In this document: positions 1 through 10,175 of the stretch, in pieces
How the letters are laid out: every line of letters starts with the position of its first letter
Numbering within the stretch: the first letter of the stretch is position 1
Source: Candidatus Thioglobus sp.
GTDB taxonomy: Bacteria > Pseudomonadota > Gammaproteobacteria > Arenicellales > UBA868
Reading direction: 5' to 3'
Length of the DNA stretch: 64,000 bases
Assembly (NCBI GenBank): GCA_004212795.1
Contig: SHBR01000002.1
Coordinates: 23,958-87,957, forward strand
The notes under the pieces: generated by a model
The model's database searches: none
The model's input: the letters and a program-made list of their open reading frames with translations, nothing else
Told to the model about the DNA's origin: nothing
Program-made: the position numbers and the translations under genes

Positions 1-1
1 A

Positions 2-73
2 AGTAATCGCGTTGCAACCGATGTATGTTTTGGTGGGCTGACCCGCGATGAACTCAACGTAGCGCTGGTCTGA
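2..73 (+). CDS. Possible C-terminal fragment of a truncated CDS (SMP-30/gluconolactonase-like tail?)
   Basis: Frame 2 is open from the window edge to TGA: SNRVATDVCFGGLTRDELNVALV; 'CFGG..RDELNVA' faintly resembles SMP-30 tails. Too short to be sure. Confidence 0.2.
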   Translation, partial: SNRVATDVCFGGLTRDELNVALV

Positions 74-301
74 TTGGGCTATTTGTTAACCCTGAACAAC
101 TCAACGCTCTTCTCGATAATAAAACTTCATATCGCTAATCCAGATTGTTAAACCAATATAGACAATACGGGCATATCGTTGCATATTTTGGATCTTGCAT
201 AGCGTAACTTTCTAAAATAATCTACAAATTGACCAGAAGCAACGCAAGCCTTTTAAAGGCGTCATCTATCTTATCCAAATAACCTGTCCACCAGGGCTTT
301 A

Positions 302-1153
302 ATGTCAAACATGAAAAAAGGGTGCCGAGTCGTATTTACAGACCTTGATGGCACGCTTCTCGGTTCTGACCAAAAGCTAAGCAACAGAAATCGCCAGACG
401 CTAGAAGATTTAGGTCAACAGAATATTGCTCGAGTCGTAATCACCGGGCGATCGTTGTTGTCATGCGATCGCGTCATCAATGAAAATTTCCCGATCGACT
501 TTCTTGTGACGTCATCCGGCGCAGGTATTTTTTCTCATCAACCACGCGAATTGATTCACCATTTTGGCCTTGCCGTTCCGGAAATCAAAACAGCAATTGA
601 TGTGTTGAAAAATTTGAAAATGGACTTCATGGTTCATGATCCCGTTCCCGATAATCATCAGTTTTACTGGTATCGATTTGGCTCAAAAAATCCTGATTTT
701 GATCGCAGACTTGCGCTTTATTCGAGTCATCACCAAAAGCTCACTGATCTCACGCAGTTAAAGGAAGGTAGCGCACAACTTTTATCAATCGAAACTTCAA
801 AAAATGCATCAGCACGGCTTCAGGAACTCCGCGACAAGCTACCGGCATACAGCGTGTTACGGGCGACTTCCCCGCTTGACCATGCCTCGACCTGGTATGA
901 GATTTTCCCGCCTAACGTAAGCAAATCCCAAGCGGCTCAATGGATTTGTAACGCGTTTGGCGTCGACTCAGCCACCGCACTGGCAATTGGGAATGACTTT
1001 AACGATATTGACATGCTCCGATGGGCGCCTTTCGCACGCGTGGTTTCCAACGCGCCATCACCCCTTACCGAAGAGTTTTTATCAGTCGCTGACCATGATA
1101 AGAATGGATTTAGCGAAGCCGTCTCATACTGGCTGGGACAAACCAACAAATGA
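302..1153 (+). CDS. HAD-IIB (Cof-type) hydrolase / sugar-phosphatase-like
   Basis: N-terminal FTDLDGTLL motif and C-terminal AIGNDFNDIDML motif typical of HAD-IIB. Confidence 0.85.
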   Translation: MSNMKKGCRVVFTDLDGTLLGSDQKLSNRNRQTLEDLGQQNIARVVITGRSLLSCDRVINENFPIDFLVTSSGAGIFSHQPRELIHHFGLAVPEIKTAIDVLKNLKMDFMVHDPVPDNHQFYWYRFGSKNPDFDRRLALYSSHHQKLTDLTQLKEGSAQLLSIETSKNASARLQELRDKLPAYSVLRATSPLDHASTWYEIFPPNVSKSQAAQWICNAFGVDSATALAIGNDFNDIDMLRWAPFARVVSNAPSPLTEEFLSVADHDKNGFSEAVSYWLGQTNK

Positions 1154-1170
1154 CAACTTCCCATTCATAA

Positions 1171-1902
1171 TCACCAAAGCAGTTCGCCATTAATAAAGGC
1201 GGCCGAAAGAGAAGTTTCAGGCCTCTTAAAGAAATCCTCAGCAGGTGAATGCTCGATTAATCGTCCGTTGTGGAGGAACATGACATCGACCGCGACTCGA
1301 CGCACCTGACCGAGATCGTGAGAGACCATCATGATACGAACCTGATCTTCGTCCATCTCTCGAATAATCTGCTCAACCTGCGCCGTTGCAGCGGGATCGA
1401 GATTGGCTGTTGGTTCATCGAGAAAAAGTACGCGGGGCTTAAGTGCCCATGCTCTTGCGAGCGCTAAGCGCTGCTGCTCTCCACCTGACAGCACCCTCGC
1501 ATTCCTGTTCGAAATATTCTGGAGACCTGTTTTCTGAAGTACGTTCTCGGTACGATCCACTCGCTCATGTTTTGGGATATTGCGCGCTTTTAGAGCATGC
1601 TCAATGTTTCCACGGACTGAGCGTCGAAGCAGTATCGGTCGTTGAAAAACCATCGCTTGCGCAGCACGTTGCTGTTCAACACTGCCACCCGCCCATTCAA
1701 TTGATCCCGCTGATGGCGTCAACAGTCCGTGACATAACCGCAATAACAGACTCTTACCTGCGCCGTTGGGACCAACGATCCCTGTGGGCGCGCCCGGCTG
1801 CAGCTGAAAAGAAACGTCATCCAGCAACACTTTGCTGTCTGTCTCAAATCGCAACGAATCTACTTGTAACGGCAGAATTTGAAGTGAGGATGGGGAAGGC
1901 AC
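1171..1902 (-). CDS. ABC transporter ATP-binding protein, tungstate/molybdate/phosphate-importer type (TupC-like)
   Basis: Walker A GPNGAGKS, signature LSGGEQQRLALARA, Walker B VLFLDEPTANLD; no cognate permease or SBP nearby. Confidence 0.8.
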   Translation of the reverse strand: MPSPSSLQILPLQVDSLRFETDSKVLLDDVSFQLQPGAPTGIVGPNGAGKSLLLRLCHGLLTPSAGSIEWAGGSVEQQRAAQAMVFQRPILLRRSVRGNIEHALKARNIPKHERVDRTENVLQKTGLQNISNRNARVLSGGEQQRLALARAWALKPRVLFLDEPTANLDPAATAQVEQIIREMDEDQVRIMMVSHDLGQVRRVAVDVMFLHNGRLIEHSPAEDFFKRPETSLSAAFINGELLW

Positions 1903-2000
1903 GTTTTTATTTTTTAATCAGGAAACGAAGGATGGCACAAACATCACATACTTATTCAATTCTGAACATGGCAAACCCGCTCACGACGACAGGTAAACGC

Positions 2001-2960
<960 letters not shown>

Positions 2961-3023
2961 TTATCACTCTTCTTCGAAAACCATGTTGAGGCAGTTCTTT
3001 TTAAAAATACCGCCTGAACGTAA

Positions 3024-3047
3024 AAAGGGCTGCAAAAGCAGCCCTTT
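3024..3047 (-). terminator. Rho-independent terminator of the hsp20 gene
   Basis: AAAGGGCTGC-AAAA-GCAGCCCTTT perfect 10-bp stem, followed on the minus strand by a T-tract, just downstream of the minus-strand hsp20. Confidence 0.8.
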
Positions 3048-3068
3048 CTTTCCTGTCAAACTCCGGAT

Positions 3069-3527
3069 TCAGGCAATTTTGATGTCCACCTTGCGAGGCT
3101 TGGCTTCAGCAACTTTAGGTAGCCAAAGATTGAGAACGCCATCTTCATATCGAGCCTCGATGTTTGATTCATCAATCCCTGAGCCGAGTTTCAATGATCT
3201 CGAAAACTTGCCGAAAAATTGCTCTTTCAATATTGACCGGCCTGTTTTGTCATCACTCTGTCGAGGTTTTCTTTCTGCAACAATTTTTAATATGCCATCA
3301 GTGACGGTGACTTCCAGTCCTTCTCTACCCACTCCAGGGAGCTCTGCCTGAACAAGGAACGCGCTTTCGTTTTCACTGACATCAATGGATGGCCGCTTAG
3401 TCGCCGCGGCATGATACAGGTTAGCAGACTGAGGCCACCCGCCCATCAAATTTTCATAACTTCCTAAAACATCCCAACCGCGACCTCTCTCAAATGACCT
3501 TACTACGTTATTCATAATATTCTCCAT
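3069..3527 (-). CDS. Hsp20/alpha-crystallin family small heat-shock protein
   Basis: PSIDVSENESAFLVQAELPGVGREGLEVTVTDGILKIVAER...GVLNLWLPK alpha-crystallin domain. Confidence 0.92.
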   Translation of the reverse strand: MENIMNNVVRSFERGRGWDVLGSYENLMGGWPQSANLYHAAATKRPSIDVSENESAFLVQAELPGVGREGLEVTVTDGILKIVAERKPRQSDDKTGRSILKEQFFGKFSRSLKLGSGIDESNIEARYEDGVLNLWLPKVAEAKPRKVDIKIA

Positions 3528-3763
3528 TTTCTTTGGGACAGCAGGCTTATCTCTGAATCCCGGCTCTTTCTAAAATGGTGACAATCGAATATTTTTCAAT
3601 AGCAAATCCAAATAATTTTTGTTCGACACAACAGGATACGAATAAGTTAAGTGACCCATGAGTCGGACTTTTATTCGTTTTGAATCAGGAATTTCTTATC
3701 GGTTCAGATCTTTGTTTTGCCTAACCACAGCGCTCATAAAACAGCAGAACTCTCGCTTTGTTA

Positions 3764-4204
3764 TCAGGCTGCGCCCCCGTCAACACCTCTCTGAAAACGA
3801 GAATCAATGCCTTCAAAAAAATACATTCCAAACCCCATCGCCAACACAAAAATAAGTACTGAGTCATAGCCCGTAACCAATGCGACCAGAGCAGGTCCAG
3901 GGCAAAAACCGACGAGGCCCCAGCCCAGACCAAATAATAAAGATCCAAAAACAAGGGGCGGATCGATGTCGCGACGCGTTGGCAACGAAAAAGACTCAGC
4001 AAGTATGGGTTTGGATCGTTTGAGAATAAAGCCGTATCCCGTCAAATAAGTCATGGATGCTCCAAGCATGACAAAAATGAGACTGGGATCCCATTCACCC
4101 ACAACGTTTAGAAACGAAACAATTTTCTCCGGTTGCGTCATTCCTGATATACCAAGGCCCAATGCAAAGAGGACGCCTGATAAAAATATCATCAACAGGC
4201 CCAT
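3764..4204 (-). CDS. YeeE/YedE-family (DUF6691-like) membrane protein
   Basis: LGISGMTQPEKIVSFL, LGWGLVGFCPGPALVAL motifs; paired with the next gene by a 1-nt overlap. Confidence 0.85.
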   Translation of the reverse strand: MGLLMIFLSGVLFALGLGISGMTQPEKIVSFLNVVGEWDPSLIFVMLGASMTYLTGYGFILKRSKPILAESFSLPTRRDIDPPLVFGSLLFGLGWGLVGFCPGPALVALVTGYDSVLIFVLAMGFGMYFFEGIDSRFQRGVDGGAA

Positions 4205-4632
4205 TAGATTTCACCCCCGAATATGAGGTCAATTGATACAGCTGCAGCGATACCGCTTGATAAAAAAACCACGACCGCAATCATTGATCGTTGCGAGAGC
4301 CGGCCAATTCCGCAAACCCCATGCCCGCTTGTACAGCCACTTCCTATCCGGGTTCCAATGCCAACAAGCAACCCCGCGAGCATCACCGCTGGGGGGGAAC
4401 TTTTCAGCGTGAAATTAAGGGTTTCGGGAAATGTTCCGAGAAGAAGAACACCGCCCGTGACTAGGCCAGCTAAAAAAGCAAACCGCCAGAGCGTATCGTG
4501 CTTTTTAAATGACAGAAACCCACCCAGTATTCCGCTAACGCCGGCAACTCGGCCGTTAAAGAACAGTAACGATAAAGCTGCCAACCCCAATAAAAAACCT
4601 CCGAATAATGGCTTAATCAGTGTAAATTCCAT
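4204..4632 (-). CDS. YeeE/YedE-family membrane protein
   Basis: GIGTRIGSGCTSGHGVCGIGRLSQRSMIAVVVF signature. Confidence 0.87.
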   Translation of the reverse strand: MEFTLIKPLFGGFLLGLAALSLLFFNGRVAGVSGILGGFLSFKKHDTLWRFAFLAGLVTGGVLLLGTFPETLNFTLKSSPPAVMLAGLLVGIGTRIGSGCTSGHGVCGIGRLSQRSMIAVVVFLSSGIAAAVSIDLIFGGEI

Positions 4633-4773
4633 AAAGAGTCCTATTTTTTAGTATTAAACAATATTATAATTTACTAATTATACAGGTTTGTTCGCACGCA
4701 AGCGCGCGTTGGAGAAAATACCTGATTCAGAACTTAAAGTCGCAATCCCCGATAAACCAAATCGAAGTGAGTA

Positions 4774-6096
4774 ATGACAGCTAACACCCCGATAGCCGAT
4801 AATGAATTTGATGTCGTGATCGCAGGTGCCGGTATTATTGGCACGTCAATTGCCTTCGCTCTCTCCCAGCGCTCGTACCGCGTACTCGTTGTCGATCCAC
4901 TCGCCGGTGCAGGTCAAGGGGCAACGAGCGGATCACTGGCTATGATCCGAACGCAGTACTCAACGCTGGAGGGGACAGCGCTCGCTTGGGAAGGTTTTCA
5001 TTGCTGGAAAGATTGGCAAAATTTTCTAGGCCTTACTGACGATGAACCCATCGCTCCTTTCCATCGTGCGGGTGTTTTAACATTTAAAACACCTAACAAC
5101 GACTACTTACGATATCCACTCGAATTTTCAGAACAACTCGGTATTCCATTCTCGATTTGGTCACTTGCAAAATTACAGGAAGTATTCCCCACATGGGATT
5201 TTTCAACTTTTGGCCCACCTGTTATTTCTGATAACCCCAATTTTGGCCAATTTTCTAACAGCGCGCCCGAAGGCATATATTTTCCTTGTGGCGGGTATTG
5301 TGCAGACCCGCAGCTCGCGGCTAAAAATCTTCAACGAGCGGCCGAGAAAAATGGTGTCGTATTTTACTTTAATCGCGGCGTCTCCGGTATTAATCTAAAA
5401 GACAATCAGATTCGTGGCATCACCTTGACTGATGGCACAAATCTACCCTGCAAGATACTGGTGAACGCCGCGGGTCCACATGCACAAGACTTGATTAAAA
5501 AAGCGGGTTTATCCGGACAGCAACAGATTGGAACACGAGTCCTACGCCACCAAACCGTTCATATCAATTGTCCCGATTCAAAGAGCGCAGATGGCGCAAA
5601 AATAATGCTCTATGACACCGATATTGGCAGTTATATGCGCGAGGATACGGGTGACGCTGTCCTCGTTGGTAGCCTCGGCGCAGAAGGTGAGCACGAGGAC
5701 GCAGTTGATCCCGAGGGTTTTGACCGAAACATCGCACCGAGTGCGATCGAGCCACTTTACCGGCTTGCGCAACGCATTCCAGCTATGGGTATTCCAAACA
5801 GCATTTCAGGTCTCGCCGACCTATGGGATGTCAGTGATGATTGGATACCTATCTATGACTGCACAGATGTGAGAGGTTTTTATCTGTCGATCGGTACTAG
5901 CGGTAACCAGTTCAAAACCGCGCCTGCAGCCGGCCAAATGATGGCCGCCCTAATCGAAGCTTGCGAAACCGGCGCTCTTCATGACAAGCAACCGGTCAGA
6001 TACCAACTACCTCAAACGGGGCATGAAATTAGTCTGGGATTTTTCTCGAGAAACCGTGAGCCCAATCCGGCCAGCAGTCTGTCGGTGCTCGGATAA
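4774..6096 (+). CDS. FAD-dependent oxidoreductase (DAO family; amine/N-methyl amino acid dehydrogenase-like)
   Basis: FDVVIAGAGIIGTSIAFAL dinucleotide-binding motif and DAO-type C-terminal GFYLSIGTSGNQFKTAP. Confidence 0.85.
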   Translation: MTANTPIADNEFDVVIAGAGIIGTSIAFALSQRSYRVLVVDPLAGAGQGATSGSLAMIRTQYSTLEGTALAWEGFHCWKDWQNFLGLTDDEPIAPFHRAGVLTFKTPNNDYLRYPLEFSEQLGIPFSIWSLAKLQEVFPTWDFSTFGPPVISDNPNFGQFSNSAPEGIYFPCGGYCADPQLAAKNLQRAAEKNGVVFYFNRGVSGINLKDNQIRGITLTDGTNLPCKILVNAAGPHAQDLIKKAGLSGQQQIGTRVLRHQTVHINCPDSKSADGAKIMLYDTDIGSYMREDTGDAVLVGSLGAEGEHEDAVDPEGFDRNIAPSAIEPLYRLAQRIPAMGIPNSISGLADLWDVSDDWIPIYDCTDVRGFYLSIGTSGNQFKTAPAAGQMMAALIEACETGALHDKQPVRYQLPQTGHEISLGFFSRNREPNPASSLSVLG

Positions 6097-6106
6097 TTTC
6101 GTGCCG

Positions 6107-7474
6107 TTATGAAACTTCAGGAAATAATTCGTTCACAGACTCAAGTGCGCTGAATGTCATAAGTCTCTGATGCAAGTTCGCTGCTTGCTCTCCCAGTACA
6201 GGCTGAGTCAAAGATATAAATTTGGAGCGATGCGCTTTGGCATCTGGAAAATTTTCCGGTTCGCCCTTGGGGATTTCGACACATCGAGTCTCTAAGGAGC
6301 CGTCAGTCAAACGGATCGAAACTTTCCCACCCATTCGCTCGGGATAAATTGCATCCATCTCGGCGTCTTCCTGAACATCAATGCGTTGCGCAAGATCCAG
6401 GGTAGTCGGGTCAGTTAAATATTGATCGTAATCATCCCAGCTGAGATTGCCTGTCTGAGCGGCAACCGCTGCGGTAAAGTGCATTGAAAACTGCCCACCG
6501 ACCACGCCGTTTGGCTTCCGTCGGAACGCTTGCGGCAGAGCCGTTAAGTCCATTCCCTTTCTCGGCAACCCGATGTTAATTTGAGCGATTTTTGATGCTT
6601 CAATTCCGGGCGCCGCAATATCGATAATACCGTCGATCGCGGCATGACTGAATCGGCATGAAGGGTACGGTTTCACCCCAATTTGCAGCGTCTCCCAATG
6701 CTCTCGGAGTCCGGCAATTGCGAGCGATGGATCCGGGTCAGGCGCATAGCTCCTTAAAAATCCACAATCGCCTTCGATCGCCTCACTTGCGCCAACGAAT
6801 CCCTGAGATGCAAGAGATGCGGCAATAACACCCACCATCGCTGCATTGCCCACTTGGAATCGTTTGGTCCACGCGCTGTTGACTAAAAACTGCATAGAGC
6901 CCGAAGCTTGGCTTAGACAGATACCCAGTGCCATCGACAATTGTTCTGCGCTTAAACCAAGCGCCCTGCCTGCGGAAACCGTAGCGCCAAAGGCACCAGT
7001 CGTGGCAGTCGGGTGAAAGCCCCGATCATAATGATCGGCCGGTTTAAGCGCTCGCCCCAGGCGACACATGACTTCATAACCGGCAACAACGCCAGCAACG
7101 ACGGATGCCCCTGACGCATTCGCCATCTGTCCAGCCGCAAGTGCTGCGGCCAGTACCGGAGCCGACGGATGCACCGTCGCCGCGATATGCGTGTCATCAA
7201 AATCAAGGCTGTGAATTAACGTTCCATTAATCAGCGCAGCGGCGGGGAATGCGTAACCTCGCGAATCTGCAAACACCCGACCATCACCGTCTGCCATTCC
7301 CATCTGCTCTACAGCAGCGAGTAACGCGGGTGTCGATTCCGCCTCTTTTCTTGCCCGAATGGCCACGCCTACACTATCCGCAATCAGCAAACAGGCGCGC
7401 TCTGTAACCCCTGCGGGAATATGATCAAGTTCCAGAGTGCTTCCAAAAGCACTTAGCGTTTCAGTAATGTTCAA
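6107..7474 (-). CDS. MmgE/PrpD family protein
   Basis: LINGTLIHSLDFDDTH, GYEVMCRLGRAL, WTKRFQVGNAA, KPYPSCRFSHAAIDG motifs. Confidence 0.88.
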   Translation of the reverse strand: MNITETLSAFGSTLELDHIPAGVTERACLLIADSVGVAIRARKEAESTPALLAAVEQMGMADGDGRVFADSRGYAFPAAALINGTLIHSLDFDDTHIAATVHPSAPVLAAALAAGQMANASGASVVAGVVAGYEVMCRLGRALKPADHYDRGFHPTATTGAFGATVSAGRALGLSAEQLSMALGICLSQASGSMQFLVNSAWTKRFQVGNAAMVGVIAASLASQGFVGASEAIEGDCGFLRSYAPDPDPSLAIAGLREHWETLQIGVKPYPSCRFSHAAIDGIIDIAAPGIEASKIAQINIGLPRKGMDLTALPQAFRRKPNGVVGGQFSMHFTAAVAAQTGNLSWDDYDQYLTDPTTLDLAQRIDVQEDAEMDAIYPERMGGKVSIRLTDGSLETRCVEIPKGEPENFPDAKAHRSKFISLTQPVLGEQAANLHQRLMTFSALESVNELFPEVS

Positions 7475-7527
7475 CTTGCTTAGGTCTCGATTTTTGTATT
7501 CCCATGATGCGCACTCACACCACTCAG

Positions 7528-8319
7528 TTAACCATCCTTAAAGATCGCTTTTCGTTTCTCATTAAAAGCATGAATACCTTCATGTCGATCAGCCGTTGGA
7601 ATAAGCTCGTTATAAGCCGAAAGCTCGACTTCATAATCTTCTTTAATCGTCGAGAATTCAGCATGATTAATCGCTCGCAACGCGGCTCGAACTGCCATGG
7701 GCCCATTGCTTGCAATTTTGGTGGCGACCTTCTGCACCGTGTCTTCCAGTTCGGCCGGCGCGCAAACCTGGTTAACAAGCCCCCATTGCAGCGCCTGCTC
7801 TGCATCAAATGGACGGCCGCTGAGAATGACTTCTTTAGCGCGTCGAATGCCCACCGCGCGCGGCAGATACTGTGTGCCGCCCATTCCCGGAATAATGCCC
7901 AATGTCGTTTCCGTCAATGCAAATCGAGCATGTTGCGCGGCATATGCAAAGTCGCAGGCCAAGGTCAGTTCCGTGCCGCCGCCATAGGCTGCCCCGTTAA
8001 TGGCGCCAATGAGCGGTATCGGACAATCCATCAGCGCCCGAGCTAAGTCCTCAAAAACGACATGCTGCGTAAACCATGCTTCATTCGTCATGTTGTTGCG
8101 TTGCTTGAGATCGCCGCCCGCACAAAATGCTCGCTCTCCGGTACCGGTAAGCACAATACATCTTGCCTGACGAGTTCCAGAAATAAAGGCTTGAAACACA
8201 TCTCGTAACTCTTCAGCCATCAGCGTATTAAACGCATTGGCAACCTCAGGACGATTAAGCCGAATCCAGGCCACGTGCCCTTCATTCTTGATCAAAATCG
8301 TTTCAAATTGCTTATTCAT
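7528..8319 (-). CDS. Enoyl-CoA hydratase/isomerase (crotonase) family
   Basis: RAFCAGGDLKQR, GAINGAAYGGGTELTLACDFA, LGIIPGMGGTQYLPRAVG. Confidence 0.9.
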   Translation of the reverse strand: MNKQFETILIKNEGHVAWIRLNRPEVANAFNTLMAEELRDVFQAFISGTRQARCIVLTGTGERAFCAGGDLKQRNNMTNEAWFTQHVVFEDLARALMDCPIPLIGAINGAAYGGGTELTLACDFAYAAQHARFALTETTLGIIPGMGGTQYLPRAVGIRRAKEVILSGRPFDAEQALQWGLVNQVCAPAELEDTVQKVATKIASNGPMAVRAALRAINHAEFSTIKEDYEVELSAYNELIPTADRHEGIHAFNEKRKAIFKDG

Positions 8320-8389
8320 CCCGTTATCAACCCTTCAGACGTTTAGCGAAAAAACGTAATCCATCCGCGAATGGATTAAAACGAGCGCT

Positions 8390-8770
8390 CTACTCTCCAT
8401 CGAGCTCTGCAAAAACCTTTTTCGCAATTCGATGGCACTCAACGGCGACCGGCACCCCACAGTAAATGGCAATCTGATTAAGAATAGCCTTAAGCTCATC
8501 TCGGCTGACGCCGTTAACCATTGCCCCTCGGAAATGCAGCTCCCATTCGTGCATTCGATTCAATGCTGCGATCATGGTGACATTGAGCATGCTCCGGGTT
8601 TTGCGATCAAGCGTATCGTCGCCCCACGCGGCGCCCCAACAATATTCAGTCAGTAACTCTTGGAAATCACGACTAAACTCGCTCGCATTCTCCATTGTAT
8701 TTTTTACATAGTCGGCGCCGAGTACATCGCTACGCACCGCCAGTCCTTTTTCAAAACGCTCTTTATCCAA
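8390..8770 (-). CDS. Carboxymuconolactone decarboxylase family (PcaC-like)
   Basis: LLTEYCWGAAWGDDTLDRKTRSMLNVTMIAALNRMHEWELHFRGAMVNGVSRDELK..AIYCGVPVAVECHRIA. Confidence 0.87.
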   Translation of the reverse strand: MDKERFEKGLAVRSDVLGADYVKNTMENASEFSRDFQELLTEYCWGAAWGDDTLDRKTRSMLNVTMIAALNRMHEWELHFRGAMVNGVSRDELKAILNQIAIYCGVPVAVECHRIAKKVFAELDGE

Positions 8771-8856
8771 TGTCGATCTCCTGTAAAAATATCAATTATG
8801 CCTCGTTCCAAATCCGATTACCTCGTTGGTTTTATCGATTTCACAATTAAAAACCC

Positions 8857-9675
8857 CTACGCACCTCGCTGGGTATGGCGCCCAAGAAATTTGAGCAGTA
8901 CCGAATTGACCAGATCAGGGTCCTCCCAGGAAGTCAGATGATGAAGTCCCGGCAAGACGATGAGCTCACCATTTGTAAGATCATTAATCATTCGATGTGC
9001 AATTTCAGGTGTTGAACCCGGGTCAAGCTCACCCGTTAGCACAAGCGTCGGACACTTGACTCGCGTTAACGCATCCTTTATCTCCGAATCGGCTTCTACA
9101 AGCGCGCCATACGCCAGAACGTACGGTTTCAACTGATTTGACAGCATCTTCCGGCGAATGGTCTCGATGCGCTCCGGGTAAGCCTTCTGGAAATGCGGGT
9201 CAAACCAACGCGCGATTGCCGCGTCTGCGATCGGCTTTAATCCCTCTTCGCGTGTCAGTTCGAGACGGGCTCGCATACCAAGTAGTTCTGCTTCAGTACG
9301 CCTGTAGACTGTATTCATGAGAATCAATGTTTTTAATCGATCATGCTCCGTTCTTGCAAAACCCTGAGCCACTACGCCGCCCATTGACAAGCCTGCCAGA
9401 TGGCATCGGTCAATCTCCAAGTAAGCAAGCAAGTCTTTCAACTGGTCGATAAAAGTCCCGATGCCATTCACCGCTCCGGCCTTTGACTTACCATGACCCA
9501 TCATGTCGTAGCGCAAAACGGAATAATGTTCAGTCAGGGCAGCGATTTGAGGATCCCACATCTCAAGATCGAGGCCGACCCCGTGAATAAGCACAATGGG
9601 GTCTTTAACGCTGACACGATCTCGGGTCAACTCAAACCACGTCCCGTCAGCGCTTAATTCGTTAATTATCTGCAT
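8857..9675 (-). CDS. Alpha/beta hydrolase (PcaD/RutD-like)
   Basis: IVLIHGVGLDLEMW, GLSMGGVVAQ nucleophile elbow, LTGELDPGSTPE, LPGLHHLTSWEDP. Confidence 0.88.
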   Translation of the reverse strand: MQIINELSADGTWFELTRDRVSVKDPIVLIHGVGLDLEMWDPQIAALTEHYSVLRYDMMGHGKSKAGAVNGIGTFIDQLKDLLAYLEIDRCHLAGLSMGGVVAQGFARTEHDRLKTLILMNTVYRRTEAELLGMRARLELTREEGLKPIADAAIARWFDPHFQKAYPERIETIRRKMLSNQLKPYVLAYGALVEADSEIKDALTRVKCPTLVLTGELDPGSTPEIAHRMINDLTNGELIVLPGLHHLTSWEDPDLVNSVLLKFLGRHTQRGA

Positions 9676-9764
9676 TTAATTTATAGAGATTATGGGCCCA
9701 ACAAAAACACAGCAGTCCAGTTACAACTATGGTACTTTAAGTTTGAACCTGTTTGCGTAATCCT

Positions 9765-10160
9765 ATGATGCAATCTCAAAAATATGTTATTGGTGAGCCT
9801 CTCGTTATTAACGGCCGGCAACTATCCTTATCTCGAGCAGTTCGGGCAGGTGACTTCGTGTTTCTCACGGGACAGGTCCCGATGGAAAATGGCGTTGTTA
9901 TGACCACGGGCTCTATCGAGGATCAGACCCGGGCATGCCTTGAACGCATTAATGAAACTTTGTCGGAAGCTGGATGCCAACTATCAGACGTTGTGAAGTC
10001 GATGGTATGGATCAAGTCGAGAGAAGATTTTCCAGGTTTCGATTCAGTTTATGCCGAATTTTTTCCACAGGGGCCTCCTGCCCGGTCTGCACTGGTCAGT
10101 GACTTCCTGGTAGACATTCGCGTTGAGATTGAATGCATCGCTTTTCATCCGCTGGACTAA
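9765..10160 (+). CDS. RidA/YjgF family protein
   Basis: LSRAVRAGDFVFLTGQVPM...TRACLERINETLSEAGC...PPARSALVSDFLVDIRVEIECIA; ATG at 9765 preferred over TTG at 9753. Confidence 0.88.
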   Translation: MMQSQKYVIGEPLVINGRQLSLSRAVRAGDFVFLTGQVPMENGVVMTTGSIEDQTRACLERINETLSEAGCQLSDVVKSMVWIKSREDFPGFDSVYAEFFPQGPPARSALVSDFLVDIRVEIECIAFHPLD

Positions 10161-10175
10161 ATTTTGGAGAAACCC

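Noticed and set aside
4223-4651. 142-aa plus-strand ORF
   Set aside because: Exact antisense of the YeeE/YedE gene; shadow ORF.
7504-8046. 180-aa plus-strand ORF
   Set aside because: Antisense to the well-supported enoyl-CoA hydratase gene.
8390-9675. Protocatechuate (pca) operon
   Set aside because: PcaC- and PcaD-like proteins are present but pcaG, pcaH and pcaB are not, so aromatic ring cleavage cannot be claimed.
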